DNA of 64,000 bases from Dactylosporangium sp. AC04546. GTDB taxonomy: Bacteria > Actinomycetota > Actinomycetes > Mycobacteriales > Micromonosporaceae. A model generated the notes under the pieces. It worked only from the letters and a program-made list of their open reading frames with translations, was not told the origin of the DNA and did not search any database. Positions 22,202-32,727 of the stretch are shown here, piece by piece; position 1 is the first letter of the stretch, and every line of letters begins with the position of its first letter. The translations under genes and the position numbers were made by a program. The stretch lies in NCBI RefSeq assembly GCF_022095675.1, contig NZ_JAHYSG010000026.1, positions 1-64,000 of the forward strand, given 5' to 3'.

Positions 22202-23340
22202 CAGCCCGGCGCCGAGCCGTGGCCGTCGCGCTGGCCGCCGTGCTCACCGCGACGCTCACCGCCGGCGGATGCCAGCCGGAGGAGACCCCGCAGGTCGAGG
22301 AGCCCGCGCCAGACGTCTCCTACGAGGAGCTTCCGCCCGCCCCCACCGGCTCCGAAGACCCGCACAACCGGCAGAACGTCGTGCCCGTGCCCAAGGGCAC
22401 CTCACCGCGGGCCGTCGAGTTCGCCGACCCCGACACGGGCTACGCCCTCTTCAGCTCCTGCGTGGCCGGCCAGGCGTGCCAGGTCGGGCTGGTGCTCACC
22501 CTTGACGGCGGCAGCAGCTGGGTCGCCCGCAAGCTGCCGTTCGACGATGCCACCGAGGTCGACATGCGCCTCGGCCGGGGCAACGTGCTCATCCTCAAGG
22601 CGGCGCCGACGGGCTGGTTCATCTCCCGCGACACCGGCCGCACGTTCCAGCAGCGGCCGATGGAGCCGGCGCCGGTCGAGCTCAACCTGACCGAGCCGCG
22701 CTACCAGGCCAGCTGCCCCGAGGTCGGAGCCAGCGAGTGCCCGGCCCGGCAGCTCACCCAGGTCACCGACGACGGCACCCGCACGGCGATCACCGCCAAG
22801 CCACCGGGCAACCACGCCTTCACCAGCATCGCGGTGACCGAGGACAACCGGATGTGGGTGTCCTCGAAGACGACCGACAGCACCGGCCAGGCGTTCTCGG
22901 TGTGGTACAGCTCCGACGGCGGCAAGCACTGGGTCGCCGACGGCACCGTGCGCCCGACGGATCCGACCGCCGACCCCAAGCTCGTCGTCGACCCGTCCGG
23001 CACCGCCGTCTGGCTGGTCGGCGGCCGGTTCGCGGCGCGCCGCAACGGGGCCGGCTCGTGGACCGAGGCGACCGCGATGCGCGAGCTGGCCGATGTGTAC
23101 AGCGCCGAGGTGCTGCCGCGGGGCCGGGTGCTCGTCGCCACCGGCCAGGGCGTCTGGCTGGTCGACCTGGAGCAGAAGGTCCGCGACACGGCGGCCCGCA
23201 CCATCTTCCGGCTGCGCCGGCTCGGGCAGACGACCGTCCTGGGCTATCCGGCGCAGCAGTCCGGCGAGGTTTGGCTGTGCTCCGTGGAGGAGAAGGACGG
23301 GAAATGTGACTGGTCTCGTGTCGCGGTCACTGCCCGCTGA
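22186..23340 (+). CDS. BNR/Asp-box repeat secreted protein, probable lipoprotein
   Basis: The protein has 384 residues if GTG 22186 is used; GTG 22189 or internal GTGs are also possible. An N-terminal Arg-rich hydrophobic signal ends in LTAGGC, a slightly atypical lipobox with the cysteine near residue 29. A Pro/Glu-rich linker follows, then a beta-propeller-like body with Asp-box motifs TLDGGSSW, SRDTGRTF and SSDGGKHW. Such folds occur in sialidases and in YCF48-like assembly factors, but no sialidase catalytic residues are obvious. It overlaps the DUF1707 gene and is read with it, suggesting a shared envelope role. The HAIR site of clpB starts 3 bp after its stop. Confidence 0.75.
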   Translation: MVALVAARRRAVAVALAAVLTATLTAGGCQPEETPQVEEPAPDVSYEELPPAPTGSEDPHNRQNVVPVPKGTSPRAVEFADPDTGYALFSSCVAGQACQVGLVLTLDGGSSWVARKLPFDDATEVDMRLGRGNVLILKAAPTGWFISRDTGRTFQQRPMEPAPVELNLTEPRYQASCPEVGASECPARQLTQVTDDGTRTAITAKPPGNHAFTSIAVTEDNRMWVSSKTTDSTGQAFSVWYSSDGGKHWVADGTVRPTDPTADPKLVVDPSGTAVWLVGGRFAARRNGAGSWTEATAMRELADVYSAEVLPRGRVLVATGQGVWLVDLEQKVRDTAARTIFRLRRLGQTTVLGYPAQQSGEVWLCSVEEKDGKCDWSRVAVTAR

Positions 23341-23342
23341 GA

Positions 23343-23363
23343 CTTGAGTGGAATAGACTCAAC
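23343..23363. promoter_or_regulatory. HAIR (HspR) operator of clpB
   Basis: The site reads CTTGAGT-N7-ACTCAAC and matches the HspR-associated inverted repeat at 13 of 14 defined positions. It lies 60-80 bp upstream of the clpB ATG and is the best HAIR in the window, placing clpB under HspR control. Confidence 0.92.
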
Positions 23364-23422
23364 CTCGGAGGTGTCGTACCCAAGGAACGGGTTGCACTGA
23401 GACCGAGGAGCCACGGACCCAC

Positions 23423-26017
<2,595 letters not shown>

Positions 26018-26038
26018 TTAGGTGGAGGTGTACTGGCG

Positions 26039-26419
26039 ATGCTGTGGAACAAGCTGCTAGGGGAGCGCGGCGCGTTCCACGACGAACTGCGTCTCCTCCA
26101 GGACGCCGACACGCTGGCGTTCGGTGGGGTCGGCATCGCCGGCACGCTTTTGCCGGCCACGAAGGCCTACTTCGCGATCGAGGAGGGGCTCCGGCAGCAC
26201 GGCGCCGAGCTGCGGCCGAAGCTGGAAGCCCTCCTCGACAAGGCCACCCCGGCCGGCCGGGTCTTCGCGGCCGAGCTGCTCACCCACGTCGACGCCGAGG
26301 CCGGCCGGGCCGCCTGGCGCCGGCTGGCCGGCCAGCACGGCGACGTCAAGACGTTCAGCGGCTGCATCATGAGCAGCACGACCGTAGGGCGATATGCCGA
26401 GGAGCGGCTGCGCGATTAG
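26039..26419 (+). CDS. Hypothetical protein
   Basis: The protein has 126 residues. ATG 26039 has GGAGG about 11 nt upstream and lies 21 bp after clpB, so it is probably co-transcribed with it. The sequence is soluble and helical, with repeating Leu/Ala heptad-like helices reminiscent of HEAT-type repeats (EELRPKLEALL-like, AAELLTHVDAEAG). I recognise no named family and no catalytic motif. A role linked to ClpB is only suggested by position. Confidence 0.65.
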   Translation: MLWNKLLGERGAFHDELRLLQDADTLAFGGVGIAGTLLPATKAYFAIEEGLRQHGAELRPKLEALLDKATPAGRVFAAELLTHVDAEAGRAAWRRLAGQHGDVKTFSGCIMSSTTVGRYAEERLRD

Positions 26420-26466
26420 CCGAGCGTCGATACGGTGATCCCCTGGGAATCACGGGAGGAGAACCG

Positions 26467-27114
26467 ATGTCATTCGACGCGCCGTCGCCGGCGCCACGCG
26501 TACGACCGTCCACTGTCAGTCTCGCCGTCAACCTGATGTTCGCCGCAGCGGCGCTGGAACTGATCAACATCATCCTCACTGCCCTTTACGCGGGCAAGAT
26601 CGCCGAAGCGTCGAAGAAGGCCCTGGAGGGGACCAGCCAGGCCGGGACCAACCCGAACGTGTCGACCCTGATCGGGATCGTCGTCGGCGTGATCATCCTC
26701 GCGCTGCTCGTGGTTCTGGCGATCTTCGTCGGCAAGGGCGTGCAGATCGCCCGGATTCTCACCTGGGTGCTCGGCGGTCTGGCGCTGTGCTGCACGCTCA
26801 GCACGTTCGGCCTCTCGGCGCTCGGCGAGGCGGGCTGGAACGAGGCCCGCAAGACCGACCCGGACCTGCCGACCTGGCAGGAGTACAACAACCAGATCTA
26901 CTCGGCCGTTCCGGGCTGGTACCAGCCGGTCACGACGATCATCGGCATCCTGATGGTGGTCGCGATCCTCGTGGCGATCATTCTGCTCGCGCTGCCTGCC
27001 TCGCACCCGTTCTTCCGGGCGCAGAAGCAGGAGTGGGAGCCGCCGATTCCCGGCGCTCCGGGTGGAGGCGACGACCTGCCGCCGCCGCCCCCGCCGGCCG
27101 GCCCGGCACCCTGA
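26467..27114 (+). CDS. Four-helix membrane protein with proline-rich tail
   Basis: The protein has 215 residues; ATG 26467 is preceded by GGAGGAG. Hydrophobic segments lie at about 22-43, 72-96, 98-120 and 157-182, consistent with four membrane helices. The C-terminal 30 residues are Pro/Gly/Asp-rich (PPIPGAPGGGDDLPPPPPPAGP), suggesting a disordered cytoplasmic tail. No named domain is recognised; the layout is common among actinobacterial DUF4064-like proteins. It may form a unit with the two preceding genes (47 bp gap), and a strong terminator follows. Confidence 0.7.
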   Translation: MSFDAPSPAPRVRPSTVSLAVNLMFAAAALELINIILTALYAGKIAEASKKALEGTSQAGTNPNVSTLIGIVVGVIILALLVVLAIFVGKGVQIARILTWVLGGLALCCTLSTFGLSALGEAGWNEARKTDPDLPTWQEYNNQIYSAVPGWYQPVTTIIGILMVVAILVAIILLALPASHPFFRAQKQEWEPPIPGAPGGGDDLPPPPPPAGPAP

Positions 27115-27139
27115 CGAGGCCTGACGAGGCCTGACGGGC
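27110..27139 (+). repeat. 10-bp tandem triplication at a stop codon
   Basis: Three consecutive 10-bp units (CCTGACGAGG twice, then CCTGACGGGC) begin at the stop codon of the membrane-protein gene, so TGA recurs every 10 bp. This looks like local slippage. Confidence 0.8.
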
Positions 27140-27142
27140 ACA

Positions 27143-27171
27143 GGGGTGGGCCGCCGCGAGTGGCCCACCCC
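27143..27171 (+). terminator. Terminator hairpin after the four-helix membrane protein
   Basis: A 10-bp perfect GC-rich stem (27143-27152 and 27162-27171) with a 9-nt loop lies 29 bp after the stop. There is no T-run, which is common in actinobacterial terminators. Confidence 0.65.
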
Positions 27172-27214
27172 GCACGTCAGGGTTCAGAGCCGATAGGCCC
27201 CAACCGAAATGAGC

Positions 27215-27220
27215 TAGATT
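27215..27220 (+). promoter_or_regulatory. Leaderless -10 of the SDR gene
   Basis: TAGATT lies 6 nt before GTG 27227. The same hexamer and spacing occur at the amrS gene. Confidence 0.6.
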
Positions 27221-27226
27221 GCCGCG

Positions 27227-28009
27227 GTGACCGAACGCCGCACCGCACTCATCACCGGAGCCACGGCCGGCATCGGGGCCGCGTTCGTCCGCGAGCTCGC
27301 GGCCGAGGGCTACGACCTGGTCCTCGTGGCCCGCGACGAGGCCCGGCTGGCCGCCATGGCCGCCGAGCTGCCCTCCGCCGAGGTCCTCCCGGCCGACCTG
27401 TCCACCCAGGAGGGGTGCGACGCGGTCGCCGCGCGGCTCACCGACCCGGCCCGGCCGGTCGACCTGCTGGTCAACAACGCCGGGATGAGCCTCAACCGAT
27501 CCTTCCTGCAGTCGACGGCCGAGCAGCAGGAGGCCCTGCTGCGGCTCAACGTCACCGCGGTCATGCGGCTGACGCTCGCCGCGCTGCCGGCGATGACCGA
27601 GCGCGGCCACGGCGACATCGTGAACGTGTCGTCGGTGTCCGGCTTCGCGGCGCTCATGCCCGGTTCGACCTACCCGGCCAGCAAGGCCTGGGTCACCAAC
27701 TTCAGCGAGTCGCAGGCGCAGCTGGTGCGGCGGTTCGGGGTGCGGGTGATGGCGCTGTGCCCGGGGTACACGCGCACCGAGTTCCACGACCGGGCCGGCA
27801 TCGACGTGTCGAAGACGCCGTCCTGGATGTGGCTCGACGCCGGGGCGGTGGTCCGGGCCGGGCTGAAGGATCTGCGCAAGGGCAAGCTGGTGAGCGTGCC
27901 GGACTGGAAGTACAAGCTGGCGACCTTCGGCATGCGGCACGCGCCCCGGTCGCTGGTGTATCGGGTTTCGCGTGGCACCCGGGGCCGCATCGGCCGAGAG
28001 ACGCATTGA
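27227..28009 (+). CDS. SDR family oxidoreductase
   Basis: The protein has 260 residues from GTG 27227, probably leaderless. The NAD(P)-binding motif TGATAGIGAAF starts near residue 10, and VARDEARL after strand two suggests NADP preference. LLVNNAGMS marks the central strand. The catalytic triad is S136, Y149 and K153 (YPASK). It is a classical cytosolic short-chain dehydrogenase, most like the YqjQ/DltE-type group. The substrate cannot be inferred. It stands alone between a terminator and a long non-coding stretch. Confidence 0.9.
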   Translation: MTERRTALITGATAGIGAAFVRELAAEGYDLVLVARDEARLAAMAAELPSAEVLPADLSTQEGCDAVAARLTDPARPVDLLVNNAGMSLNRSFLQSTAEQQEALLRLNVTAVMRLTLAALPAMTERGHGDIVNVSSVSGFAALMPGSTYPASKAWVTNFSESQAQLVRRFGVRVMALCPGYTRTEFHDRAGIDVSKTPSWMWLDAGAVVRAGLKDLRKGKLVSVPDWKYKLATFGMRHAPRSLVYRVSRGTRGRIGRETH

Positions 28010-28437
28010 CGTATCCACCGGCCGGTGGGGAGCGTCCCCCGGTTCGCCGTGCACCCTCCTCCACCTGGGCAGGTACGTGAGGTACAGCAAGCATTGAGTT
28101 TGCTGTGTATCGAGCATGATTGTGGTCACGTCCAGACGGGGACAGTGCCACCTGTCGATGCGCTTCCTGGCCGCGGCCGACCGGCATCGACGGGTCGAAC
28201 ATTTTCGCAGGTCAGCGGCGTATGGCGGGGCGCCTGGCCGACCGGGGCCGGGTGAGATCCCATCGCGGGGACGCGCATCGGCGCTTCCGTATCCCGTGTC
28301 ACCGTCACCCCTCACGTCACTCGTGGTGATCGCTGCGATCACCTTCGTATTCCTCCTCGTCCCCTTGACGGACCTAAATTCGTGCGAGAGTGCGGGTCAT
28401 CGATTCGCCGCGCGGATTTAGCGCGTACGCTTCGGAC
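28010..28437. other. 428-bp non-coding stretch upstream of pyrE
   Basis: A perfect 14-bp palindrome (28015-28028) just after the SDR stop may end transcription. An inverted repeat CAGCAA-N9-TTGCTG lies at 28085-28105. The rest has no convincing gene: short open frames lack ribosome sites and typical codon use. The end carries the pyrE promoter. Confidence 0.6.
28426..28431 (+). promoter_or_regulatory. Leaderless -10 of pyrE
   Basis: TACGCT lies 6 nt before ATG 28438. No ribosome site is present, which supports leaderless initiation. Confidence 0.65.
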
Positions 28438-28980
28438 ATGACCGACCGTGACGACCTGCTGAAACTCGTGCGCGATCTCGCCGTGGTCAAAGGGCGGGTG
28501 ACGCTGTCGTCCGGACAAGTTGCCGACTGGTACGTGGACCTTCGTCGCTTGACGCTGCACCATGCTGGTGCGCCGCTTGTGGGCCGGGTCTTGCTCGATC
28601 TGGTCGACGACTGGGAGTTCGACGCTGTGGGAGGGCTGACCCTCGGCGCCGATCCGGTGGCCCTCGCGATGCTTCATGCGGCGGCCGCCCGCGGTGGACG
28701 GACGCTCGACGCGTTCGTCGTTCGAAAGAGTGACAAAGCTCATGGTCTGCAGCGCCGGGTCGAAGGACCCGACGTGGCCGGCCGACGCGTCCTGGCGGTG
28801 GAGGACACCTCCACGACAGGGGGAAGCGTGCTCACCGCCGTCGAGGCGCTCCGGGAGGCCGGCGCCGAAGTGGTCGGTGTGGCCGTTATCGTCGATCGTG
28901 GCGCGGAAAAGGCGGTTCGCGCCGCGGGGCTGAGCTATCGCTCAGCATTTTCGTTGGTCGACCTCGGCCAACAGGGCTGA
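28438..28980 (+). CDS. pyrE: Orotate phosphoribosyltransferase
   Basis: The protein has 180 residues from ATG 28438. It transfers ribose-5-phosphate from PRPP to orotate, the fifth step of pyrimidine synthesis. The N-terminal loop SGQVADWYVDLRRLTL and the flexible lysine region (VRKSDKAHGLQRRVEG) are present, and the PRPP motif VLAVEDTSTTGGS spans about 118-130. The short length matches the actinobacterial type. It sits alone, with an arsR-type gene 57 bp downstream on the same strand. Confidence 0.93.
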   Translation: MTDRDDLLKLVRDLAVVKGRVTLSSGQVADWYVDLRRLTLHHAGAPLVGRVLLDLVDDWEFDAVGGLTLGADPVALAMLHAAAARGGRTLDAFVVRKSDKAHGLQRRVEGPDVAGRRVLAVEDTSTTGGSVLTAVEALREAGAEVVGVAVIVDRGAEKAVRAAGLSYRSAFSLVDLGQQG

Positions 28981-29037
28981 AAAATTGTCGATTCGGACCT
29001 GCGGATATGCAGGCGGGTCGATGGTGTTGGTGGAAGG

Positions 29038-29418
29038 ATGGAAAACGTGGGAACTGCGCTGGCTGAGATGACCCTGCCCCAGATCTCGCCGCTTGCCGGC
29101 GAGCCGATTGACCGTGCCGACGCCGAGCGTCTTGCCGGCGTCCTGAAGGCGCTTGCCGATCCTGCCCGACTCCGGCTCCTGAGCCTGATCCAGTCGGCGC
29201 CTGACGGCGAGGCCTGTGTGTGTGACCTGACGGCCCCGCTCGGCCTTTCGCAGCCGACGGTGAGCCACCACCTGCGAATCCTGACCGAGGCCGGTCTGCT
29301 GGAGCGCGAGAAGCGGGGTGTGTGGGCGTTCTACCGCCTCGTGCCCTCCGCCATCGGCACCATCGCCGACCTTCTGACGCCGCCGCGCAAGCGGGCGACC
29401 AAGAAGGCCCCTCGGTAA
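29038..29418 (+). CDS. ArsR/SmtB-family metal-type regulator
   Basis: The protein has 126 residues from ATG 29038. GTG 29047 is a credible alternative because GGAAGG is better spaced for it. It has a winged helix with LKALADPARLRLLSL, then C60-V-C62-D-L and SQPTVSHHLRILTEAGLLE as the recognition helix. The CVCDL pair at the start of that region is the ArsR-type thiolate site for As(III), Cd or similar ions, so metalloid sensing is likely. No arsenic pump or reductase is nearby. The downstream aldolase starts 4 bp after its stop and is the only obvious co-transcribed gene. Confidence 0.85.
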   Translation: MENVGTALAEMTLPQISPLAGEPIDRADAERLAGVLKALADPARLRLLSLIQSAPDGEACVCDLTAPLGLSQPTVSHHLRILTEAGLLEREKRGVWAFYRLVPSAIGTIADLLTPPRKRATKKAPR

Positions 29419-29422
29419 GGCT

Positions 29423-30061
29423 TTGCACTACCGAACCGGCGACCTGCGCGACCAATTGGCCCACCTCGGGCACGCGGTTGTGCAAGCCGGGCTCGTCGTG
29501 GGCTCGGGAGGAAATCTCTCCGCTCGGGCACCAGACGCCGACGAATGCTGGGTAACCGCGGCCGGGACATGGCTCGACCGGCTCGACCGCGGTTCATTCG
29601 TTCGGGTCCGAATCATGGATGGCGCGGCCCTTGACAACGGGGCCGCGCCATCTTCGGAGTTCGCGCTCCATCTCGCCACGTATCGCGCCCGTCCCGACGT
29701 CAACGCGATCGTGCACCTCCACCCGCAGTCTGTGCTGCTGCTCGACGCCATCGGCGCGCCGATCGTGCTGGCCACCACGGACCACGCGTTCTATCTGCGG
29801 CGGGTCGCGACCACGCCGTTCGTCCCACCGGGCCTCCCCGAGGTGGGCACCCTCGCCGCCGAGGCATGCGCCGACGGCACCAACTGCGTCGTCCTCAGCC
29901 GCCACGGCTGCTCGGTGATCGCCGACTCGGTCGAGCTCGCACACAAGCGCGCCTTCTACCTCGAAGAGGCCGCGCGGCTGACGTACCACGCTCTTCTCCT
30001 CGGCCGTCCGCTCGACCCCTTGCCAACCGACTGGCTCCACGCGGACAACGCCACTGCCTAG
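29423..30061 (+). CDS. Class II aldolase/adducin family protein
   Basis: The protein has 212 residues from TTG 29423, with a weak AAGG just upstream; it is coupled to arsR by a 4-bp gap. The family motif VGSGGNLSAR (26-35), the catalytic Glu E79 in SSEF, and the zinc ligands H98 and H100 (VHLH) with H161 (SRHG) are all present. Relatives are fuculose- or ribulose-phosphate aldolases and epimerases, so a sugar-phosphate or aldehyde substrate is likely; which one cannot be told. Confidence 0.85.
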   Translation: MHYRTGDLRDQLAHLGHAVVQAGLVVGSGGNLSARAPDADECWVTAAGTWLDRLDRGSFVRVRIMDGAALDNGAAPSSEFALHLATYRARPDVNAIVHLHPQSVLLLDAIGAPIVLATTDHAFYLRRVATTPFVPPGLPEVGTLAAEACADGTNCVVLSRHGCSVIADSVELAHKRAFYLEEAARLTYHALLLGRPLDPLPTDWLHADNATA

Positions 30062-30124
30062 GTGAGGTTTCCTCGTCCTACACTCGTCCTCTTGCTGAAC
30101 AAGCGCAGGTCAGGGGAGTAGGAC

Positions 30125-31741
30125 GTGAACGCACGGCGGGCAGTCGTCGCCATCGTCGCCGCGCTGGCGATCGTCGCCGGCGGTGCGGTGGCGGTGCGGA
30201 CGGTCCTCGGCAAGATCGGCGGCTGCACCGGTGGCGTCACGCTCACCGTCGCCGCCGCTCCCGAGATCGCTCCCGCCGTCCGGACCGCCGCGGACCGGTT
30301 CACCGCCACGAAGCCCGAGGTCGGCGGCGACTGCGTGCACGTCGAGGTCACGGCGGCCGAGCCGGCCGACGTCGCCAACAAGCTCGCCGTCCGGGCCGGC
30401 GGCACGATCAACGTCGCCGCTGCGGCGGTGCCGACGCCGGCGGACGCCGACGTCCCCACCGTCTGGATCCCGGACGCGTCGACCTGGATCACCCGGATGC
30501 AGGGCGTGAACCGCGAGGCCTTCGAGGCCGACGTGACCTCGGTGGCGGCCAGCCCGGTCGTCGTCGCGGCCCCCGAGCCGGTCGCCAAGGCGCTGGGCAG
30601 CCCGACCGTCGGCGCTGCGCAGGTCGCCGCGCTGCTGGCCAAGGTCGGCGCGAAGGAGCTGCAGGTCGCCTCCGTCGACCCGCGCCGCAGCACGGCCGGC
30701 CTGGCCGGGGTGGGGCTGCTGTACGACTCGATCGTCACCGACCCCAAGCGGCTGGTGGACATGGTCCGCGCGTACCGCTCGATCGCCCTCGTCCCCGACG
30801 CCGACGCCCTACTCAAGGCGCCCGCCCAGCAGGTCACGCTGACCAGCGAGCAGGCCGTCCTGGCCGGCGGCGACCGCACCGCGCTGCCGCTGGAGCCCGC
30901 GGCCACGCTCGACTATCCGTTCGCCGTCGTCGCCGGCAAGCCGAGAGCCCAGGTGGCCGCCGCCGAGCTGTTCCGGGCCGCGCTCGGCGCCGACCGTGCG
31001 CCCTTCGCGAAGCTCGGCTTCCGCGCGCCGGACGGCAGCACCTCGGCGGGCTTTCCGGCCGGTCGCGGCGCCGGTACCGCAGCCGTCGCGGTCAAGCCGC
31101 TGGCCGACCCGCAGAAGATCGCCGACGTGCTCGGCTACTGGAACGGCACCACGGCGCCGTCGCGCGTCCTGACGCTCGTGGACGTCACCTCGTCGATGAA
31201 CCGCCCGATGGCCGGCCGCGCCGGCTCACCCACGCGGCTGGAGGTGCTGCGCAAGACCGCGACCGAGGGCCTGGGCCTCTTCACCGACGACAGCGAGCTG
31301 GGCCTGTGGGCCTACGGTGCCCAGTACCAGCAGGTTGTGCCGCTCTCCCCGCTGAACCAGGGCCAGCGGGCGCGGCTCAATACGGCGGTCTCAGCGGCGA
31401 AGGCGACCGGATCGGACGTCTGCGGCCTCTACGAGACGGTCCTGGCCGCCTACCGCTCGCTCAAGGAGGGCTACAAGGAGGGCCGCTCGAACACCGTCGT
31501 GGTGTTCACCGACGGCTCGAACACCAAGCCCGGGATGAGCCTGGAGACCCTCAAGCTGGAGCTGGAGCGGGCGACGGACCCGACCCGGCCGATCCGGGTC
31601 GTCCTGCTGGGCGTCGGGCCGGACGTCCGCAAGCAGGAGCTGGACGAGATCGCCGCGACGACGGGCGGCCGGGCGTTCGTGGTGACGAACCCGGACGAGA
31701 TCGGCGACATCTTCCTCCAGGCCCTGATCCGCTCGTCCTGA
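30125..31741 (+). CDS. Substrate-binding and VWA domain protein
   Basis: The protein has 538 residues from GTG 30125, with GGGGAG about 9 nt upstream. A short basic N-terminus and one hydrophobic helix (about 5-25) indicate a membrane anchor or signal. Residues about 37-335 resemble an extracellular solute-binding fold (VTLTVAAAPEIAPAV at its start). A VWA domain follows with metal-site residues D353-V-T355-S-S357 and VVVFTDGSN near residue 460. VWA-bearing binding proteins of this kind are common in actinobacteria, but the ligand is unknown and no ABC permease lies nearby. A strong terminator ends the unit. Confidence 0.8.
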   Translation: MNARRAVVAIVAALAIVAGGAVAVRTVLGKIGGCTGGVTLTVAAAPEIAPAVRTAADRFTATKPEVGGDCVHVEVTAAEPADVANKLAVRAGGTINVAAAAVPTPADADVPTVWIPDASTWITRMQGVNREAFEADVTSVAASPVVVAAPEPVAKALGSPTVGAAQVAALLAKVGAKELQVASVDPRRSTAGLAGVGLLYDSIVTDPKRLVDMVRAYRSIALVPDADALLKAPAQQVTLTSEQAVLAGGDRTALPLEPAATLDYPFAVVAGKPRAQVAAAELFRAALGADRAPFAKLGFRAPDGSTSAGFPAGRGAGTAAVAVKPLADPQKIADVLGYWNGTTAPSRVLTLVDVTSSMNRPMAGRAGSPTRLEVLRKTATEGLGLFTDDSELGLWAYGAQYQQVVPLSPLNQGQRARLNTAVSAAKATGSDVCGLYETVLAAYRSLKEGYKEGRSNTVVVFTDGSNTKPGMSLETLKLELERATDPTRPIRVVLLGVGPDVRKQELDEIAATTGGRAFVVTNPDEIGDIFLQALIRSS

Positions 31742-31757
31742 CCCGACGGAGAACGCA

Positions 31758-31786
31758 AAAGAGCCCCCGCGAGGCGAGGGCTCTTT
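31758..31786. terminator. Bidirectional terminator between VWA protein and DedA genes
   Basis: A 9-bp perfect stem (31758-31766 and 31778-31786) begins with AAA and ends with TTT, so it serves both convergent genes. Confidence 0.85.
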
Positions 31787-31799
31787 GCAGTGGGTGCGC

Positions 31800-32702
31800 T
31801 CAGTCGTGGACGCGGTGGGAGCCAGGCCGGCCGTGCGGGTCCTGGCTGCCGTAGTTGCCGCCCTGGGCGCCGTTGGCGCCGTTGGCGCCGGGGGAGCCGT
31901 AGACGCCCGGCGCGCTCTGGGCGCCCGGGACGCTGGCGGTGCCGCGGGCCGGACCGGCCGGGTGCTGCGTGGCCTGCGCAATGCCGGACTCAGCGGCGGC
32001 CGGAGCCGCGTGGCCGCCGCCGCGGCGCTTCTCGCGCCAGCCCTTGAAGATCTCGATGAAGATCGGCAGGGCCGAGACCAGGACGATCAGCAGCACGGCG
32101 GGCAGCAGGTACGTGTCGATCTTCTCCGGCGGGATCAGGTCCCGGATCTGCTTCGCGAGCGCCCAGCCCGCGAAGATGATCCCGTCGGTCCACAGGATGC
32201 CGCCGATCACGTTCCAGATGAAGAACTGCCGGGCCGGCATGCCGACCACGCCGGCGACCGGGTTGAGGAAGGTGCGCACGATCGGGATGAACCGGGCGAG
32301 CACCACGGCCTTCGCCGGGCCGAACTTGGCGAAGTAGTGCTCGGCCTTCTCGACGTACTCCTTCTTGAAGATGCGCGAGTTCGGACGGTCGAACATCTTC
32401 CGCCCATAGCGGGCGCCGAGGAAGTGCCCCAGCTGCGCGCCGGCGATCGCGCAGATCGGCGCGCCGATGAGCAGCTGGGTCAGGCTCAGCTTGGTGCCGA
32501 GCAGGTCGGTGGCGGCGGGCGACGAGGCGACGCCGGCCAGGAACAGCAGCGAGTCTCCGGGGAGGAAGAAGCCCACGAGCAGGCCCGTCTCCGCGAACAT
32601 GATGATCCAGACGCCGATGACGCCGAATGTGCTCAGCAGGCCTTTTGCGTCGAGCGGGTTGAGGGAGAGCAGGTCGCCGAAGGCGCGGGTCTTTTCTTCC
32701 AC
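31800..32702 (-). CDS. DedA family membrane protein
   Basis: The protein has 300 residues from GTG 32702, 8 nt after a TACGCT -10. The DedA/SNARE-associated fold shows ETGLLVGFFLPGDSLLF, then GAQLGHFLGARYGR and FGPAKAVVLARFIPIVRTF (split at the RFIP motif near residue 145), followed by NPVAGVVGM and two C-terminal helices. The last 70 residues are Gly/Pro/Ala/Asn-rich and collagen-like (SPGANGANGAQGG). DedA proteins take part in lipid-carrier recycling and membrane homeostasis. It lies 25 bp after the pnkp stop on the same strand but has its own promoter. Confidence 0.88.
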   Translation of the reverse strand: MEEKTRAFGDLLSLNPLDAKGLLSTFGVIGVWIIMFAETGLLVGFFLPGDSLLFLAGVASSPAATDLLGTKLSLTQLLIGAPICAIAGAQLGHFLGARYGRKMFDRPNSRIFKKEYVEKAEHYFAKFGPAKAVVLARFIPIVRTFLNPVAGVVGMPARQFFIWNVIGGILWTDGIIFAGWALAKQIRDLIPPEKIDTYLLPAVLLIVLVSALPIFIEIFKGWREKRRGGGHAAPAAAESGIAQATQHPAGPARGTASVPGAQSAPGVYGSPGANGANGAQGGNYGSQDPHGRPGSHRVHD

Positions 32703-32710
32703 GGCGAACC

Positions 32711-32716
32711 AGCGTA
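32711..32716 (-). promoter_or_regulatory. Leaderless -10 of the DedA gene
   Basis: On the minus strand TACGCT lies 8 nt before GTG 32702. The element sits just before the end of pnkp's transcript and gives the DedA gene its own start. Confidence 0.5.
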
Positions 32717-32727
32717 CGTGAGCCAGA

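Noticed and set aside
28116..28421. A 101-codon plus-strand frame with a hydrophobic C-terminal stretch in the gap before pyrE.
   Set aside because: It lacks a ribosome site or a -10 at the start, its first two-thirds has no protein-like composition, and it runs up to the pyrE promoter. It could only be rescued by conservation in relatives.
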